Assembly (NCBI GenBank): GCA_021827255.1
Contig: JAKAWO010000162.1
Span: 1-6,876 of the forward strand
DNA length: 6,876 nucleotides
Source of the DNA: Acidobacteriota bacterium
Lineage (GTDB): Bacteria; Acidobacteriota; Terriglobia; UBA7540
Direction: 5' to 3'
The notes under the pieces are model-generated. The model was not told the origin of the DNA, did no database searches, and was given only the letters and a program-made list of their open reading frames with translations. Of this stretch, positions 1 through 5,913 are shown in pieces. The first letter of the stretch is position 1; each line of letters starts with the position of its first letter. The position numbers were made by a program, and so were the translations under genes.

Positions 1-342
1 GAAGCCGTCGCCAGCCAGGGAAAAGCGAAGAAATGAGTGGGGTCGGAAAGCCGTCGGGTCCCATGCCACCGTCAGCACATTGCGTCGGCTTTTCGCCAGG
101 CCAGTTCAGCTAATCCCTTTTCAGCCGTCACGACGCATGTCTCCGCCAGAATGATCCCAAGCGGGCGAGAGCCGACGCTGTCCGCGCGAACCTTCCTCTG
201 GGAAAGACGACGGGCCAACGCCTCCGCCATCGGGCGGGGGAACTGAATCCCGACACCCACATAGAGCACTCCGCAGGTTGGAGGGTTGTGAGCCAGCCGT
301 CGCCTTCCGAGGTGTCGTGCGCAGTTCGTAGTCTTAAGCTTT
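1..342. other. Region downstream of pdxT with no supported gene
   Basis: I see no recognisable protein or RNA gene here. Three weak possibilities exist. The plus strand at 1-36 reads as an 11-residue tail ending in Lys-Ala-Lys-Lys and TGA, which could be the C-terminus of a gene entering from the left. On the minus strand, a frame from a GTG at 269 to a stop at 72 encodes 65 residues with plausible GC-rich third positions but no convincing ribosome binding site. A second minus frame starts with an ATG at 346 that overlaps the pdxT stop codon (ATGA) and runs to 128, but its product is so rich in Arg and Trp that it looks like a shadow. No hairpin followed by a T-run is visible after pdxT, so its transcript end is unmarked. 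Confidence 0.4.
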
Positions 343-936
343 TCATTTGGAACTGGTCCCGCCCGTCTTCTTCACGAAGTACCGGTGGATCGTCCCATCC
401 TCAGTGAGTTCGGGATGGAACGTGGCGGCCAGGATGTTGCCCTGTTCAACCAGCACCGGCAGGCCATTCGCGCGGCCCAGCACCTTGACGCCATTCCCCA
501 CGCGGCGAATGATCGGCGCGCGGATAAACACCATCTCCACAGGATGATCGAAAAGCTCGGGACATTCGCCCTGCTGGACCGAGCTATCAATTTGTCGGCC
601 GTAGGCGTTGCGCTCAATGGAGATGTCGAGCAAACCAAGGCTTTGCTGCGGCGGGTTCAGAACCTCTTGGGCCAGCAGGATCACACCGGCGCAGGTTCCG
701 AAGACCGGCTTGCCTCGGGCGGCAAAATCCTTGATCGCCGGACCCAAGTCTTCGTCGGCGAAAAACTTCAACATGGTGGTGCTCTCGCCGCCCGGCATAA
801 TGAGGCCGCCGATTTCGCCGAACTCCGAGGCGTGCTTGACCAGCCGCCAGGCTACCCCGAGGCACTCCAGCATCCTGGCGTGCATCCCGAAGTCGCCTTG
901 CACGGCGAGGATGCCGATGGAATGGGAATTCGCCAT
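343..936 (-). CDS. pdxT: Pyridoxal 5'-phosphate synthase glutaminase subunit PdxT
   Basis: PdxT is the class I glutamine amidotransferase subunit of PLP synthase. It hydrolyses glutamine and channels ammonia to PdxS in the cytosol. The 197 residues match the family's usual length. The N-terminus has the typical GILAVQGDF opening, the oxyanion-strand motif PGGES lies at 48-52, the nucleophile Cys82 sits in GTCAGVILLA, the ERNAYGRQ block is at 108-115, and the remaining triad residues are His174 and Glu176 in FHPEL. All catalytic residues are present. The ATG at 936 follows the osmC stop by only 5 nt, and a weak GGAAG site lies inside the end of osmC, so translational coupling is likely. Its partner pdxS is on the same strand but about 2.7 kb upstream rather than adjacent. 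Identification is essentially certain. Confidence 0.97.
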   Translation of the reverse strand: MANSHSIGILAVQGDFGMHARMLECLGVAWRLVKHASEFGEIGGLIMPGGESTTMLKFFADEDLGPAIKDFAARGKPVFGTCAGVILLAQEVLNPPQQSLGLLDISIERNAYGRQIDSSVQQGECPELFDHPVEMVFIRAPIIRRVGNGVKVLGRANGLPVLVEQGNILAATFHPELTEDGTIHRYFVKKTGGTSSK

Positions 937-941
937 ACGGG

Positions 942-1382
942 TTAGCTTCCGGCGGGCTTCAGCAATCGCGCCCTCAAGGTAATGGGCGTCGCGGCCAGCG
1001 CTTTAGAAACTGGGCAGCCTTTCTTGGCGCCTTGCGCGACTTCCAAAAACTTAGCTTCGTCGAGGCCGGGAACCTCCGCTTCCATTTCGAGATCAATGGC
1101 GGTGATGGCAAAGCCCGTCTCGAGCTTGTCAAAGTGGACGGAGGCGGTGGTGTGAACTCGCTTGGGCGTGAAGCCCGCTTTCGCCAGGCCCGCCGAAAAC
1201 GCCATCGAAAAGCATCCCGCGTGCGCGGCAGCGATCAGCTCTTCGGGATTGGTCCCGGCGCCGTTCTCCATGCGCGACTTGAACGAAAACGGTCCGTCGT
1301 AAGCGCCCGTCCCCAGCCTCATGCGTCCGCTGCCTTCCATCAGATTTCCTTGCCACTCAGCTTCCGATTTGCGAATGGGCAT
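942..1382 (-). CDS. osmC: OsmC-type organic hydroperoxide reductase
   Basis: This is a thiol-dependent peroxidase of the OsmC/Ohr superfamily, which reduces organic hydroperoxides in the cytosol. The 146-residue protein carries the family hallmarks: Arg37 before the central block, TNPEELIAAAHAGCFSMA at 44-61 with the peroxidatic Cys57, and the resolving Cys123 in KKGCPVSKAL. Spacing and wording of these blocks resemble E. coli OsmC more than Ohr. The frame stays open to 1526, but the ATG at 1382 is chosen because an AAGGAG site lies 6 nt upstream (1389-1394) and homology begins there; the extra 48 residues would cross an inverted-repeat region. The TAA stop is 5 nt from pdxT. A 153-nt structured gap separates it from the YfiT-like gene upstream, so it may have its own control element. 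Confidence 0.93.
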   Translation of the reverse strand: MPIRKSEAEWQGNLMEGSGRMRLGTGAYDGPFSFKSRMENGAGTNPEELIAAAHAGCFSMAFSAGLAKAGFTPKRVHTTASVHFDKLETGFAITAIDLEMEAEVPGLDEAKFLEVAQGAKKGCPVSKALAATPITLRARLLKPAGS

Positions 1383-1415
1383 CCTTGTCTCCTTTCGATG
1401 ATCGCGTGAAGTGCT

Positions 1416-1535
1416 ATTGGGCGAATGACGTGTGGGGGGAAGATTGAGCGAATTCAGGGGCGCTGCGCGCCGTAATCTTCCGTCCGTAATGGTGCTGCGC
1501 CGCTGTTCATTCGCTTCATCACTCAATCGCCCAAT
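1416..1535. repeat. Nested inverted repeats between yfiT-like gene and osmC
   Basis: Three nested pairs of complementary arms fill the gap. The outer pair is ATTGGGCGA (1416-1424) with TCGCCCAAT (1527-1535), the middle pair is GGAAGATT (1438-1445) with AATCTTCC (1474-1481), and the inner pair is GGCGC (1459-1463) with GCGCC (1467-1471) around a 3-nt loop. The left arm also continues as GCGAATGA (1421-1428), which is complementary to 1507-1514, so two outer pairings compete. The outer right arm stops immediately before the upstream gene's TAA. No target-site duplication is evident. It could be a small non-autonomous element, or an RNA fold in the osmC leader. Confidence 0.6.
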
Positions 1536-2063
1536 TTATGAGTTCCATCCCTTGGCCTTTCGCAGCTCGGTGATGTGCGCCACATGGTGCCGCCCGTGCC
1601 AGGCATAGAGCGCCAGGTAGCGGTCTAAACTCACCTCGCCGAGCTCGGGGTGGCGAAGTGTGCGGGTGAACTCCGCCGCTGACATGGATTTGAGCAGCGT
1701 CACAAAGCGCTGGTGCAGCGCCTCGAACAGCGTGAGCGAGGCCTCAATCGCCGCCTTCGCGTCCGGCAGGTTCGCCCAAAGTTCCTGGTCGTAAGTCTTG
1801 ATCGCCGGCTTGTCTTCCGTCAGCGCCAGCTTGAAGCGAACGTAAGAGTTCATGTGGCTGTCGGGCAAATGATGCGCCACTTGCCGCACCGTCCATCCGC
1901 CCTCACGATACGGCGTATCGAGTTGCTCGTCGCTCAAGCTCTTCACCGCCGCGCGCAACTTCCCCGGCGCTTCTTCAATCTGCTGGATGTACGCCCGCCG
2001 GTCTTGTTCCGTGACCTTCTCCGGCCACACAAAGTTGCCGATGGGATAGCGTGCGTCTGTCAT
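1536..2063 (-). CDS. yfiT: YfiT-like DinB-superfamily metal-binding protein (putative thiol transferase)
   Basis: The 175-residue product matches Bacillus YfiT almost block for block: YPIGNF near the N-terminus, SDEQLDTPYR at 44-53, GGWTVRQVAHHLPDSHMNSY at 55-74, RFKLALTEDKP at 76-86 and LYAWHGRHHVAHI at 152-164. YfiT/DinB proteins are four-helix bundles with a three-histidine divalent metal site. Here the ligands should be a His of HHLPDSH (64/65) and two of the C-terminal cluster (H159 and H163 by spacing). Related proteins conjugate low-molecular-weight thiols such as bacillithiol to electrophiles, but the thiol used here is unknown. The ATG at 2063 has an AAGGA site 8 nt upstream (2072-2076). 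It begins 30 nt after the AlbA_2 gene ends, which suggests co-transcription. Family assignment is strong; the substrate is not determined. Confidence 0.92.
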   Translation of the reverse strand: MTDARYPIGNFVWPEKVTEQDRRAYIQQIEEAPGKLRAAVKSLSDEQLDTPYREGGWTVRQVAHHLPDSHMNSYVRFKLALTEDKPAIKTYDQELWANLPDAKAAIEASLTLFEALHQRFVTLLKSMSAAEFTRTLRHPELGEVSLDRYLALYAWHGRHHVAHITELRKAKGWNS

Positions 2064-2093
2064 GGCTTCATTCCTTGTACCAGAATTTCACCG

Positions 2094-3266
2094 CTAGCCC
2101 TGTTGTGCATATGGACACCTTGCCCACCCAGCGGCGTTCCACATGATGTCGAACGGCTGCCGCATTAGCGCGCGTAAATCAGCATCGAAGCTCTCCAGGA
2201 GCGCTTCGGGGATCGCGACTATGTCTCTGTCAAACCGCCCGACGCCCCTCCGGAGGAATAGTGCCCTGTTCTCCGCAGGGCCGATATTATACCCCCGGAC
2301 TCCCACGAGGGTTATCATCACCGCAAGGGGCGGAAATACCCCAAGATGCGGGAGGGACGAAACGTAACGGCCCAGGGCGGCAAGTACATTCCCCTCGAGA
2401 GTTACACCATTGAGCCAGTGTGGCGCGCCTGAGTTGAAGCAGGTATCGACGGTCTCAATTGCGCCATTCCGGAAAATCTGAAGGTAGGCAAAAGCGGAGC
2501 CGTCCTCCCACGCGCCGGTCCACCTCACAAGACCCTCAAAGTTGAACCGATTGTCCCAAGATAGGTTGGCCTCCCCGAGCGGGATCAGTTCTAATTCGCG
2601 GCTCACGGTCCCGGCCGACTTGAGGTCAACGCTCAGAGGCGACGAAAATCCAGCAAGCGGGACGACGTGAAGCACGACCTTCGGCCATTCCCTGAGTGGT
2701 ACGGGCGTTTCGCCGGCAACAATCCTCGCGATCCGGTCGAGCCGGAAATTTCGGATACGTTCTTCGATTTTTTCGGAAAGCAGAAAAGCAGCCCGAATTT
2801 CGTCCACGTCGAGCTGACACTTCCCGTTGGAGTTGCGGGCGTAGAAGCGCGACGCACCGCCATACGTGACCATGTGAGGCGAAGCGAAGCTTTTCGGAAC
2901 GCGGATGACGACAGCTTTCCTGCCATTGGCCAAGGGGACGGCCCGCACATACACCCCGGGTATCCTAGGCTTGATTCCGTCGCGAATACGACTGTCGAGG
3001 CTATTGACCGTCGCGCCAGCGTCAGCGAGATCGAGACCGCAAAGGTCCACCGGCTCGCTATGCTTTTCCTTCATCCCGTACATGAGATGCCCCCCACTGG
3101 CGTTGGCAAATGAAGAGACGTCAGCAAGAAATTCCTTCTTGTCTGCGTCGGAGGCCTCTGGAAGGGCCTGCTTGTACTCGATGGTCTTCAGTTCTGAGAC
3201 CTTGTTCTCAATAAGCCCTCGGAAGTCGGCCTCGTTGATCTCTTCGATGGGCTTTTCTAAGGGCAC
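2094..3266 (-). CDS. AlbA_2 (Schlafen-fold) domain protein with unassigned C-terminal region
   Basis: The first ~165 of 390 residues form an AlbA_2 domain, the fold shared with Schlafen proteins and many bacterial putative regulators. Visible marks are the ELKTIEYK block at 25-32, matching the usual E-x(3)-LEFK pattern, then ADVSSFANASGGHLMYGM at 48-65 and RFYARNSNGK at 140-149. Glu25, Glu30 and Asp49 occupy positions comparable to the acidic nuclease residues of Schlafens, so RNA or DNA binding or cleavage is possible but unproven. Residues ~166-390 (a strand-rich stretch near 197-215, ending with FDIMWNAAG at 372-380) I cannot assign. Translation starts at a GTG; the upstream in-frame TGA is the stop of the hicB-like gene and no other start lies between. 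A weak GGGGA site precedes it. The HicB-like gene ends 45 nt upstream. A defence or toxin role is only inference. Confidence 0.85.
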   Translation of the reverse strand: MPLEKPIEEINEADFRGLIENKVSELKTIEYKQALPEASDADKKEFLADVSSFANASGGHLMYGMKEKHSEPVDLCGLDLADAGATVNSLDSRIRDGIKPRIPGVYVRAVPLANGRKAVVIRVPKSFASPHMVTYGGASRFYARNSNGKCQLDVDEIRAAFLLSEKIEERIRNFRLDRIARIVAGETPVPLREWPKVVLHVVPLAGFSSPLSVDLKSAGTVSRELELIPLGEANLSWDNRFNFEGLVRWTGAWEDGSAFAYLQIFRNGAIETVDTCFNSGAPHWLNGVTLEGNVLAALGRYVSSLPHLGVFPPLAVMITLVGVRGYNIGPAENRALFLRRGVGRFDRDIVAIPEALLESFDADLRALMRQPFDIMWNAAGWARCPYAQQG

Positions 3267-3311
3267 GATGGATCCCCGACCAGAAGCGCAAGAAGATTCG
3301 GAAAGCGACCC

Positions 3312-3518
3312 TCAGACCTGCACGTATTCGGTCGTCGAGGAGGGCTCGGGGACCGAACCCCCTTCCTCGCGCAGACCCTCAATGTGGAACTCGATTGCCT
3401 CTCGAATAAGTCGCAACACATCCTCGCGGGTTTCTCCCACCACCGCGCAACCCGGAAGGTCCGGCACATACGCACCCCAACTGTTTTCGCCCTTCTCAGC
3501 GATGACGAGATATTTCAT
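3312..3518 (-). CDS. Solo HicB-like antitoxin-family protein
   Basis: This 68-residue protein is a compact HicB N-terminal domain: MKYLVIAEKG, WGAYVPDLPGCAVVGET (14-30), a helix with REAIEFHIEGLREEG (39-53), and VPEP (56-59). In type II HicAB systems HicB neutralises the RNase HicA, and longer HicB proteins carry a C-terminal DNA-binding domain. Here that domain is absent and no HicA-like frame is found on either side: the gap to pdxS is 84 nt and filled by a heptamer repeat, and the next gene is the AlbA_2 protein 45 nt away. Solo HicB-like proteins are common and their role is poorly known. No clear Shine-Dalgarno site precedes the ATG. It may act on its AlbA_2 neighbour or be an orphan remnant. 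Confidence 0.88.
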   Translation of the reverse strand: MKYLVIAEKGENSWGAYVPDLPGCAVVGETREDVLRLIREAIEFHIEGLREEGGSVPEPSSTTEYVQV

Positions 3519-3538
3519 TGTTTAAAAGTGCAGTCACG

Positions 3539-3601
3539 CTCTGAACTTAGCACTCAGCTTTCAGTTTACAGAATTCATAATTCAGAATTCAAAACTCAGA
3601 A
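3539..3601 (-). repeat. Degenerate heptamer tandem array (consensus TTCTGAA)
   Basis: Read on the minus strand, 3601 to 3539 divides without gaps into nine 7-nt units: TTCTGAG, TTTTGAA, TTCTGAA, TTATGAA, TTCTGTA, AACTGAA, AGCTGAG, TGCTAAG, TTCAGAG. The first four are closest to the consensus and the array decays towards hicB. Six units contain TGA and one TAA; because the period is 7, the stops fall in all three frames just after the pdxS TAA (3605-3603). The array is AT-rich and also offers a poor promoter match (TTGAAT 3592-3587, 18-nt spacer, TAAACT 3568-3563) that could serve hicB. Confidence 0.8.
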
Positions 3602-3602
3602 C

Positions 3603-4490
3603 TTACCACCCTCTCGTTTGCAGCAGCTCTTCGGGCTTGAGTTTGGCGACGTCAATGCCCTTCATCGCTTCGCCCAATTCTTCCGAGCACTCAGCGATGA
3701 CGGCCGGTTCGTTGTAGTGCGTGGTGGCGCGAACGATGGCCTTGGCGCGCTTGGCCGGGTCAGCAGATTTGAAGATGCCGGAGCCGACAAAGCAGGCTTC
3801 GGCGCCCAATTGCATCACCAGCGAAGCGTCCGCCGGCGTGGCAATTCCGCCGGCGGAGAAATTGGGGACGGGCAATTTGCCATTTTGACCCACCCATTTG
3901 ACCAGATCGTAAGGCGCGCCGAGTTCCTTTGCCTTCGCCATCAATTCCTCTTCACGCAGCGTCGTCAACTGGCGAATTTCGCTCGTAATGGCGCGCAAGT
4001 GGCGCACGGCCTCGACGATGTTGCCCGAACCTGCTTCGCCCTTGGTGCGAATCATGGCCGCGCCTTCACCGATGCGCCTGAGCGCCTCGCCCAGATTCCG
4101 CGCCCCGCAGACAAACGGCGCCTTGAACGGCCATTTGTGGATGTGATGTTCTTCATCCGCGGGCGTGAGGACTTCGCTTTCGTCAATGTAATCCACGCCG
4201 ACGGATTCGAGCACCTGCGCCTCGGCAAAGTGCCCGATCCGAGCTTTCGCCATCACCGGAATCGAGACGGCGTTCATAATCTCCTTGATGACCTTGACCG
4301 ACGCCATCCGCGCCACGCCGCCTTCTTTACGGATGTCCGCCGGCACACGTTCGAGCGCCATCACCGCGCAGGCGCCGGCGTCTTCGGCGATCTTGGCCTG
4401 CTCGGCGGTCGTCACGTCCATGATGACACCGCCCTTCAGCATCTCCGCCAGGCCGACTTTGAGTTTCATTTGCTGATCGTATTCCCACAT
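3603..4490 (-). CDS. pdxS: Pyridoxal 5'-phosphate synthase lyase subunit PdxS
   Basis: PdxS is the (beta/alpha)8-barrel synthase subunit that builds PLP from ribose 5-phosphate, glyceraldehyde 3-phosphate and ammonia supplied by PdxT; twelve copies normally assemble as two hexamer rings. The 295-residue length is typical. Key residues are in place: Asp25 in GGVIMDV, the Schiff-base Lys82 in MAKARIG, the second lysine Lys150 in RTKGEAGSG, the HHIHKWPFKAPFVCGARNLGEA block at 115-136, and phosphate-binding FSAGGIATPAD (211-221) and FVGSGIF (234-240). The frame extends far upstream, but the ATG at 4490 is correct: an AAGGAG site lies 7 nt before it (4498-4503) and the standard MWEYDQQ start follows. 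The LRV gene ends 112 nt upstream. pdxT is not next door but four genes downstream. Identification is certain. Confidence 0.98.
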   Translation of the reverse strand: MWEYDQQMKLKVGLAEMLKGGVIMDVTTAEQAKIAEDAGACAVMALERVPADIRKEGGVARMASVKVIKEIMNAVSIPVMAKARIGHFAEAQVLESVGVDYIDESEVLTPADEEHHIHKWPFKAPFVCGARNLGEALRRIGEGAAMIRTKGEAGSGNIVEAVRHLRAITSEIRQLTTLREEELMAKAKELGAPYDLVKWVGQNGKLPVPNFSAGGIATPADASLVMQLGAEACFVGSGIFKSADPAKRAKAIVRATTHYNEPAVIAECSEELGEAMKGIDVAKLKPEELLQTRGW

Positions 4491-4602
4491 GGTTGTTCTC
4501 CTTCGGCTGCCCGACAGCGGCTCTCGAAATTGGCCGCGCGCAAGCCGGAAAGCTCTCAAAATCCGGGATGGTCCTATCCTAACACTCGATTGGCTGTCGC
4601 GA

Positions 4603-5169
4603 CTAGATGGTTGGCCAATCCTCTGCGGAAGACGCGAGCCGCAGCCGGGCGCGCAGCCGCGCGCGCAAATCGGCGGGCGTCGAGGGATTGCAGGCGACCA
4701 AGAACCACAAGGGTTCATGCTTGTCGTCCGCCATTTTTTGCAGAATGGAGACGGGCGTTCGAGGGTGCCGCGCCACGTTTTCGCGCACTGCGGCATACGG
4801 ATGGAGGGAAAACGCGGCCAGCAGCTCCGACGGCGCAGCAGGATGCTCACTCAGCGCCCTCGCCAGCAGATAGTCCTCGGGCGCGAGCGCAGCCGCCAAG
4901 CGGAGAAGCTGCGCGGGCGATGTCTCGCGTCGCCGCGCCGCGCGCAGCTTGGTGTCAAACCCGGGCGTGATGCGGTTGAGCTCCATCCTTCGAGCTTCCA
5001 TCAATCCTATGAGCGCCCGAATTTCTGCCGCTTTGCGCCTTGCTGGCAGCTTGGCGCGCCGCACCGAGGCCAGCACGTCCTCCAAATGCCGCCGCTCGCC
5101 AAAGATCGCCTGCGTGCCGCGGAAGACCCGCCGCGCTCGGTGTTTCTTCCGGTTATCTGGCTCTGCCAT
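4603..5169 (-). CDS. Variant leucine-rich repeat (LRV) protein
   Basis: The C-terminal half has repeats of about 26-28 residues with the LRV signature (xTPxxLLxxLAxDxxxxVRxxVAxHP): units begin near 83 (TSPAQLLRLAAAL), 111 (AAPSELLAAFSLHP), 137 (RTPVSILQKMADD) and a partial one at 163 (STPADLRARL). LRV proteins form right-handed solenoids thought to bind other proteins. The N-terminal ~80 residues are very basic (NRKKHRARR, ARRKAAE) and might contact nucleic acid or a membrane; I do not recognise a domain there. The Azotobacter LRV protein has an N-terminal cysteine cluster for 4Fe-4S, but here the only Cys is residue 160. The frame opens to 5379, which would overlap the hydrolase gene; the ATG at 5169 avoids this and has GAGG 8 nt upstream. 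Function unknown. Confidence 0.77.
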   Translation of the reverse strand: MAEPDNRKKHRARRVFRGTQAIFGERRHLEDVLASVRRAKLPARRKAAEIRALIGLMEARRMELNRITPGFDTKLRAARRRETSPAQLLRLAAALAPEDYLLARALSEHPAAPSELLAAFSLHPYAAVRENVARHPRTPVSILQKMADDKHEPLWFLVACNPSTPADLRARLRARLRLASSAEDWPTI

Positions 5170-5200
5170 GCTCTCCGCCTCAGTATTATTCGTGCCGAAC

Positions 5201-5222
5201 GGCCGCGGCGCTTCGCCGGGCC
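5201..5222 (-). terminator. GC-rich stem-loop between hydrolase and LRV genes
   Basis: In the 62-nt gap, GGCC (5201-5204) and CGGCG (5206-5210) pair with CGCCG (5214-5218) and GGCC (5219-5222), giving a 9-bp stem with one bulged base and a 3-nt loop. It begins 10 nt after the end of the hydrolase gene. No T-run follows on the minus strand, so it is not a standard intrinsic terminator. It could weaken read-through or protect the upstream mRNA end. Confidence 0.3.
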
Positions 5223-5231
5223 TCGAGAAGT

Positions 5232-5867
5232 TCAGGTCCGCTGCAAAAACGGGTTCGTCGCGCGCTCCTGGCCGATGGTGGTCGGCGAGCCGTGGCCGGG
5301 GAAAACCGGCGTCGCGTCGGGGAATTGCATCAGTGTGCCGTGAATCGAGGCCAGAATTTGCCCCAGGTCGCCGCCCCAAAGGTCGGTTCTTCCGATGCTA
5401 CCCTGGAAAAGCGTGTCGCCGCTGAAGAGCCGTGCTTGCTCGCCGTCCAAGTAGAGCGAAATGCTGCCGGGCGAATGGCCGGGCGTATGCAGCGTCTGGA
5501 GCGAAAAATTCCCGACCTCCAGCCGGTCGCCTTCCTTCAGAAACTGTTCCACCTCAGCCTTGCCCGGCGTTTCAATTCCCAGCCACGCGGCCTGTGCGTC
5601 GAGATTTTCATAGAGCGGCAGGTCGTCGCGATGGAGCAGGACCGGCGCGCCCGTCGCCCGGTGAAGCTTTTCCAGCCCGCCCACGTGGTCAATGTGGGCG
5701 TGCGTGGCGACAATGTATTTCACCTTCAAACGATGCTGGTTGAGGACTTCGCGCACCCGCTCGATCTCGTCGCCCGGATCAATCACCACCGCTTCGCCGC
5801 TCTCTTCGTCGCCGAGGATCGCGCAGTTGCAGGACAACAAGCCGACGGGCAGGATTTTGTGGATCAT
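5232..5867 (-). CDS. MBL-fold metallohydrolase, glyoxalase II-like (GloC type)
   Basis: The 211-residue protein is a single metallo-beta-lactamase domain with a complete binuclear metal site: THAHIDH at 55-61 (His56, His58, Asp60, His61), His131 in TPGHSPGS, Asp151 in SGDTLF and His192 in FPGHG. The closing TTIGQERATNPFL is characteristic of the short glyoxalase II-like group, comparable in length to E. coli GloC (YcbL, 215 aa), which lacks the extra C-terminal helical domain of GloB. Such enzymes hydrolyse S-lactoylglutathione or related thioesters in the cytosol; the real thiol substrate here is unknown, and persulfide or other thioester hydrolysis is possible. The ATG at 5867 has only a weak AGG upstream. 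It is the first minus-strand gene after the divergent region and probably heads the transcript that includes the LRV gene and pdxS. Confidence 0.9.
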   Translation of the reverse strand: MIHKILPVGLLSCNCAILGDEESGEAVVIDPGDEIERVREVLNQHRLKVKYIVATHAHIDHVGGLEKLHRATGAPVLLHRDDLPLYENLDAQAAWLGIETPGKAEVEQFLKEGDRLEVGNFSLQTLHTPGHSPGSISLYLDGEQARLFSGDTLFQGSIGRTDLWGGDLGQILASIHGTLMQFPDATPVFPGHGSPTTIGQERATNPFLQRT

Positions 5868-5913
5868 GGATCGCCTATTCGCTCATCATTCTAGCCGCGC
5901 TGCCGCCGGAGAG

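Noticed and set aside
3..304. 10-bp direct repeat AGCCGTCGCC at 3-12 and 295-304
   Set aside because: Shorter versions of the same word recur nearby (for example 49-56). It looks like compositional bias rather than flanking repeats of an inserted element.
942..1526. Longer 194-residue version of OsmC starting at 1526
   Set aside because: The extra 48 residues are low-complexity and cross the inverted repeats, while the ATG at 1382 has an AAGGAG site at good spacing and begins where family homology begins.
3519..3602. Possible missing HicA gene beside hicB
   Set aside because: The 84-nt gap is too short for a HicA gene and consists mostly of the heptamer array. The 72-residue frame at 3257-3475 minus is a shadow of hicB with no HicA signature.
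4566..4579. Near-palindrome GGATGGTCCTATCC upstream of pdxS
   Set aside because: Only short imperfect arms, with no nearby promoter boxes to give it context. It is compatible with chance.
3603..4850. 415-residue extended PdxS
   Set aside because: The first 120 residues are out-of-frame reading through the LRV gene. The ATG at 4490 has a strong ribosome binding site and the normal PdxS N-terminus.
3384..4970. Long 528-residue plus-strand frame
   Set aside because: It lies antisense to pdxS, hicB and the LRV gene, with His/Arg-rich composition typical of an antisense shadow in GC-rich DNA.
5170..5379. N-terminal extension of the LRV protein
   Set aside because: It would overlap the 3' end of the hydrolase gene by about 150 nt. 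The ATG at 5169 has its own GAGG site.
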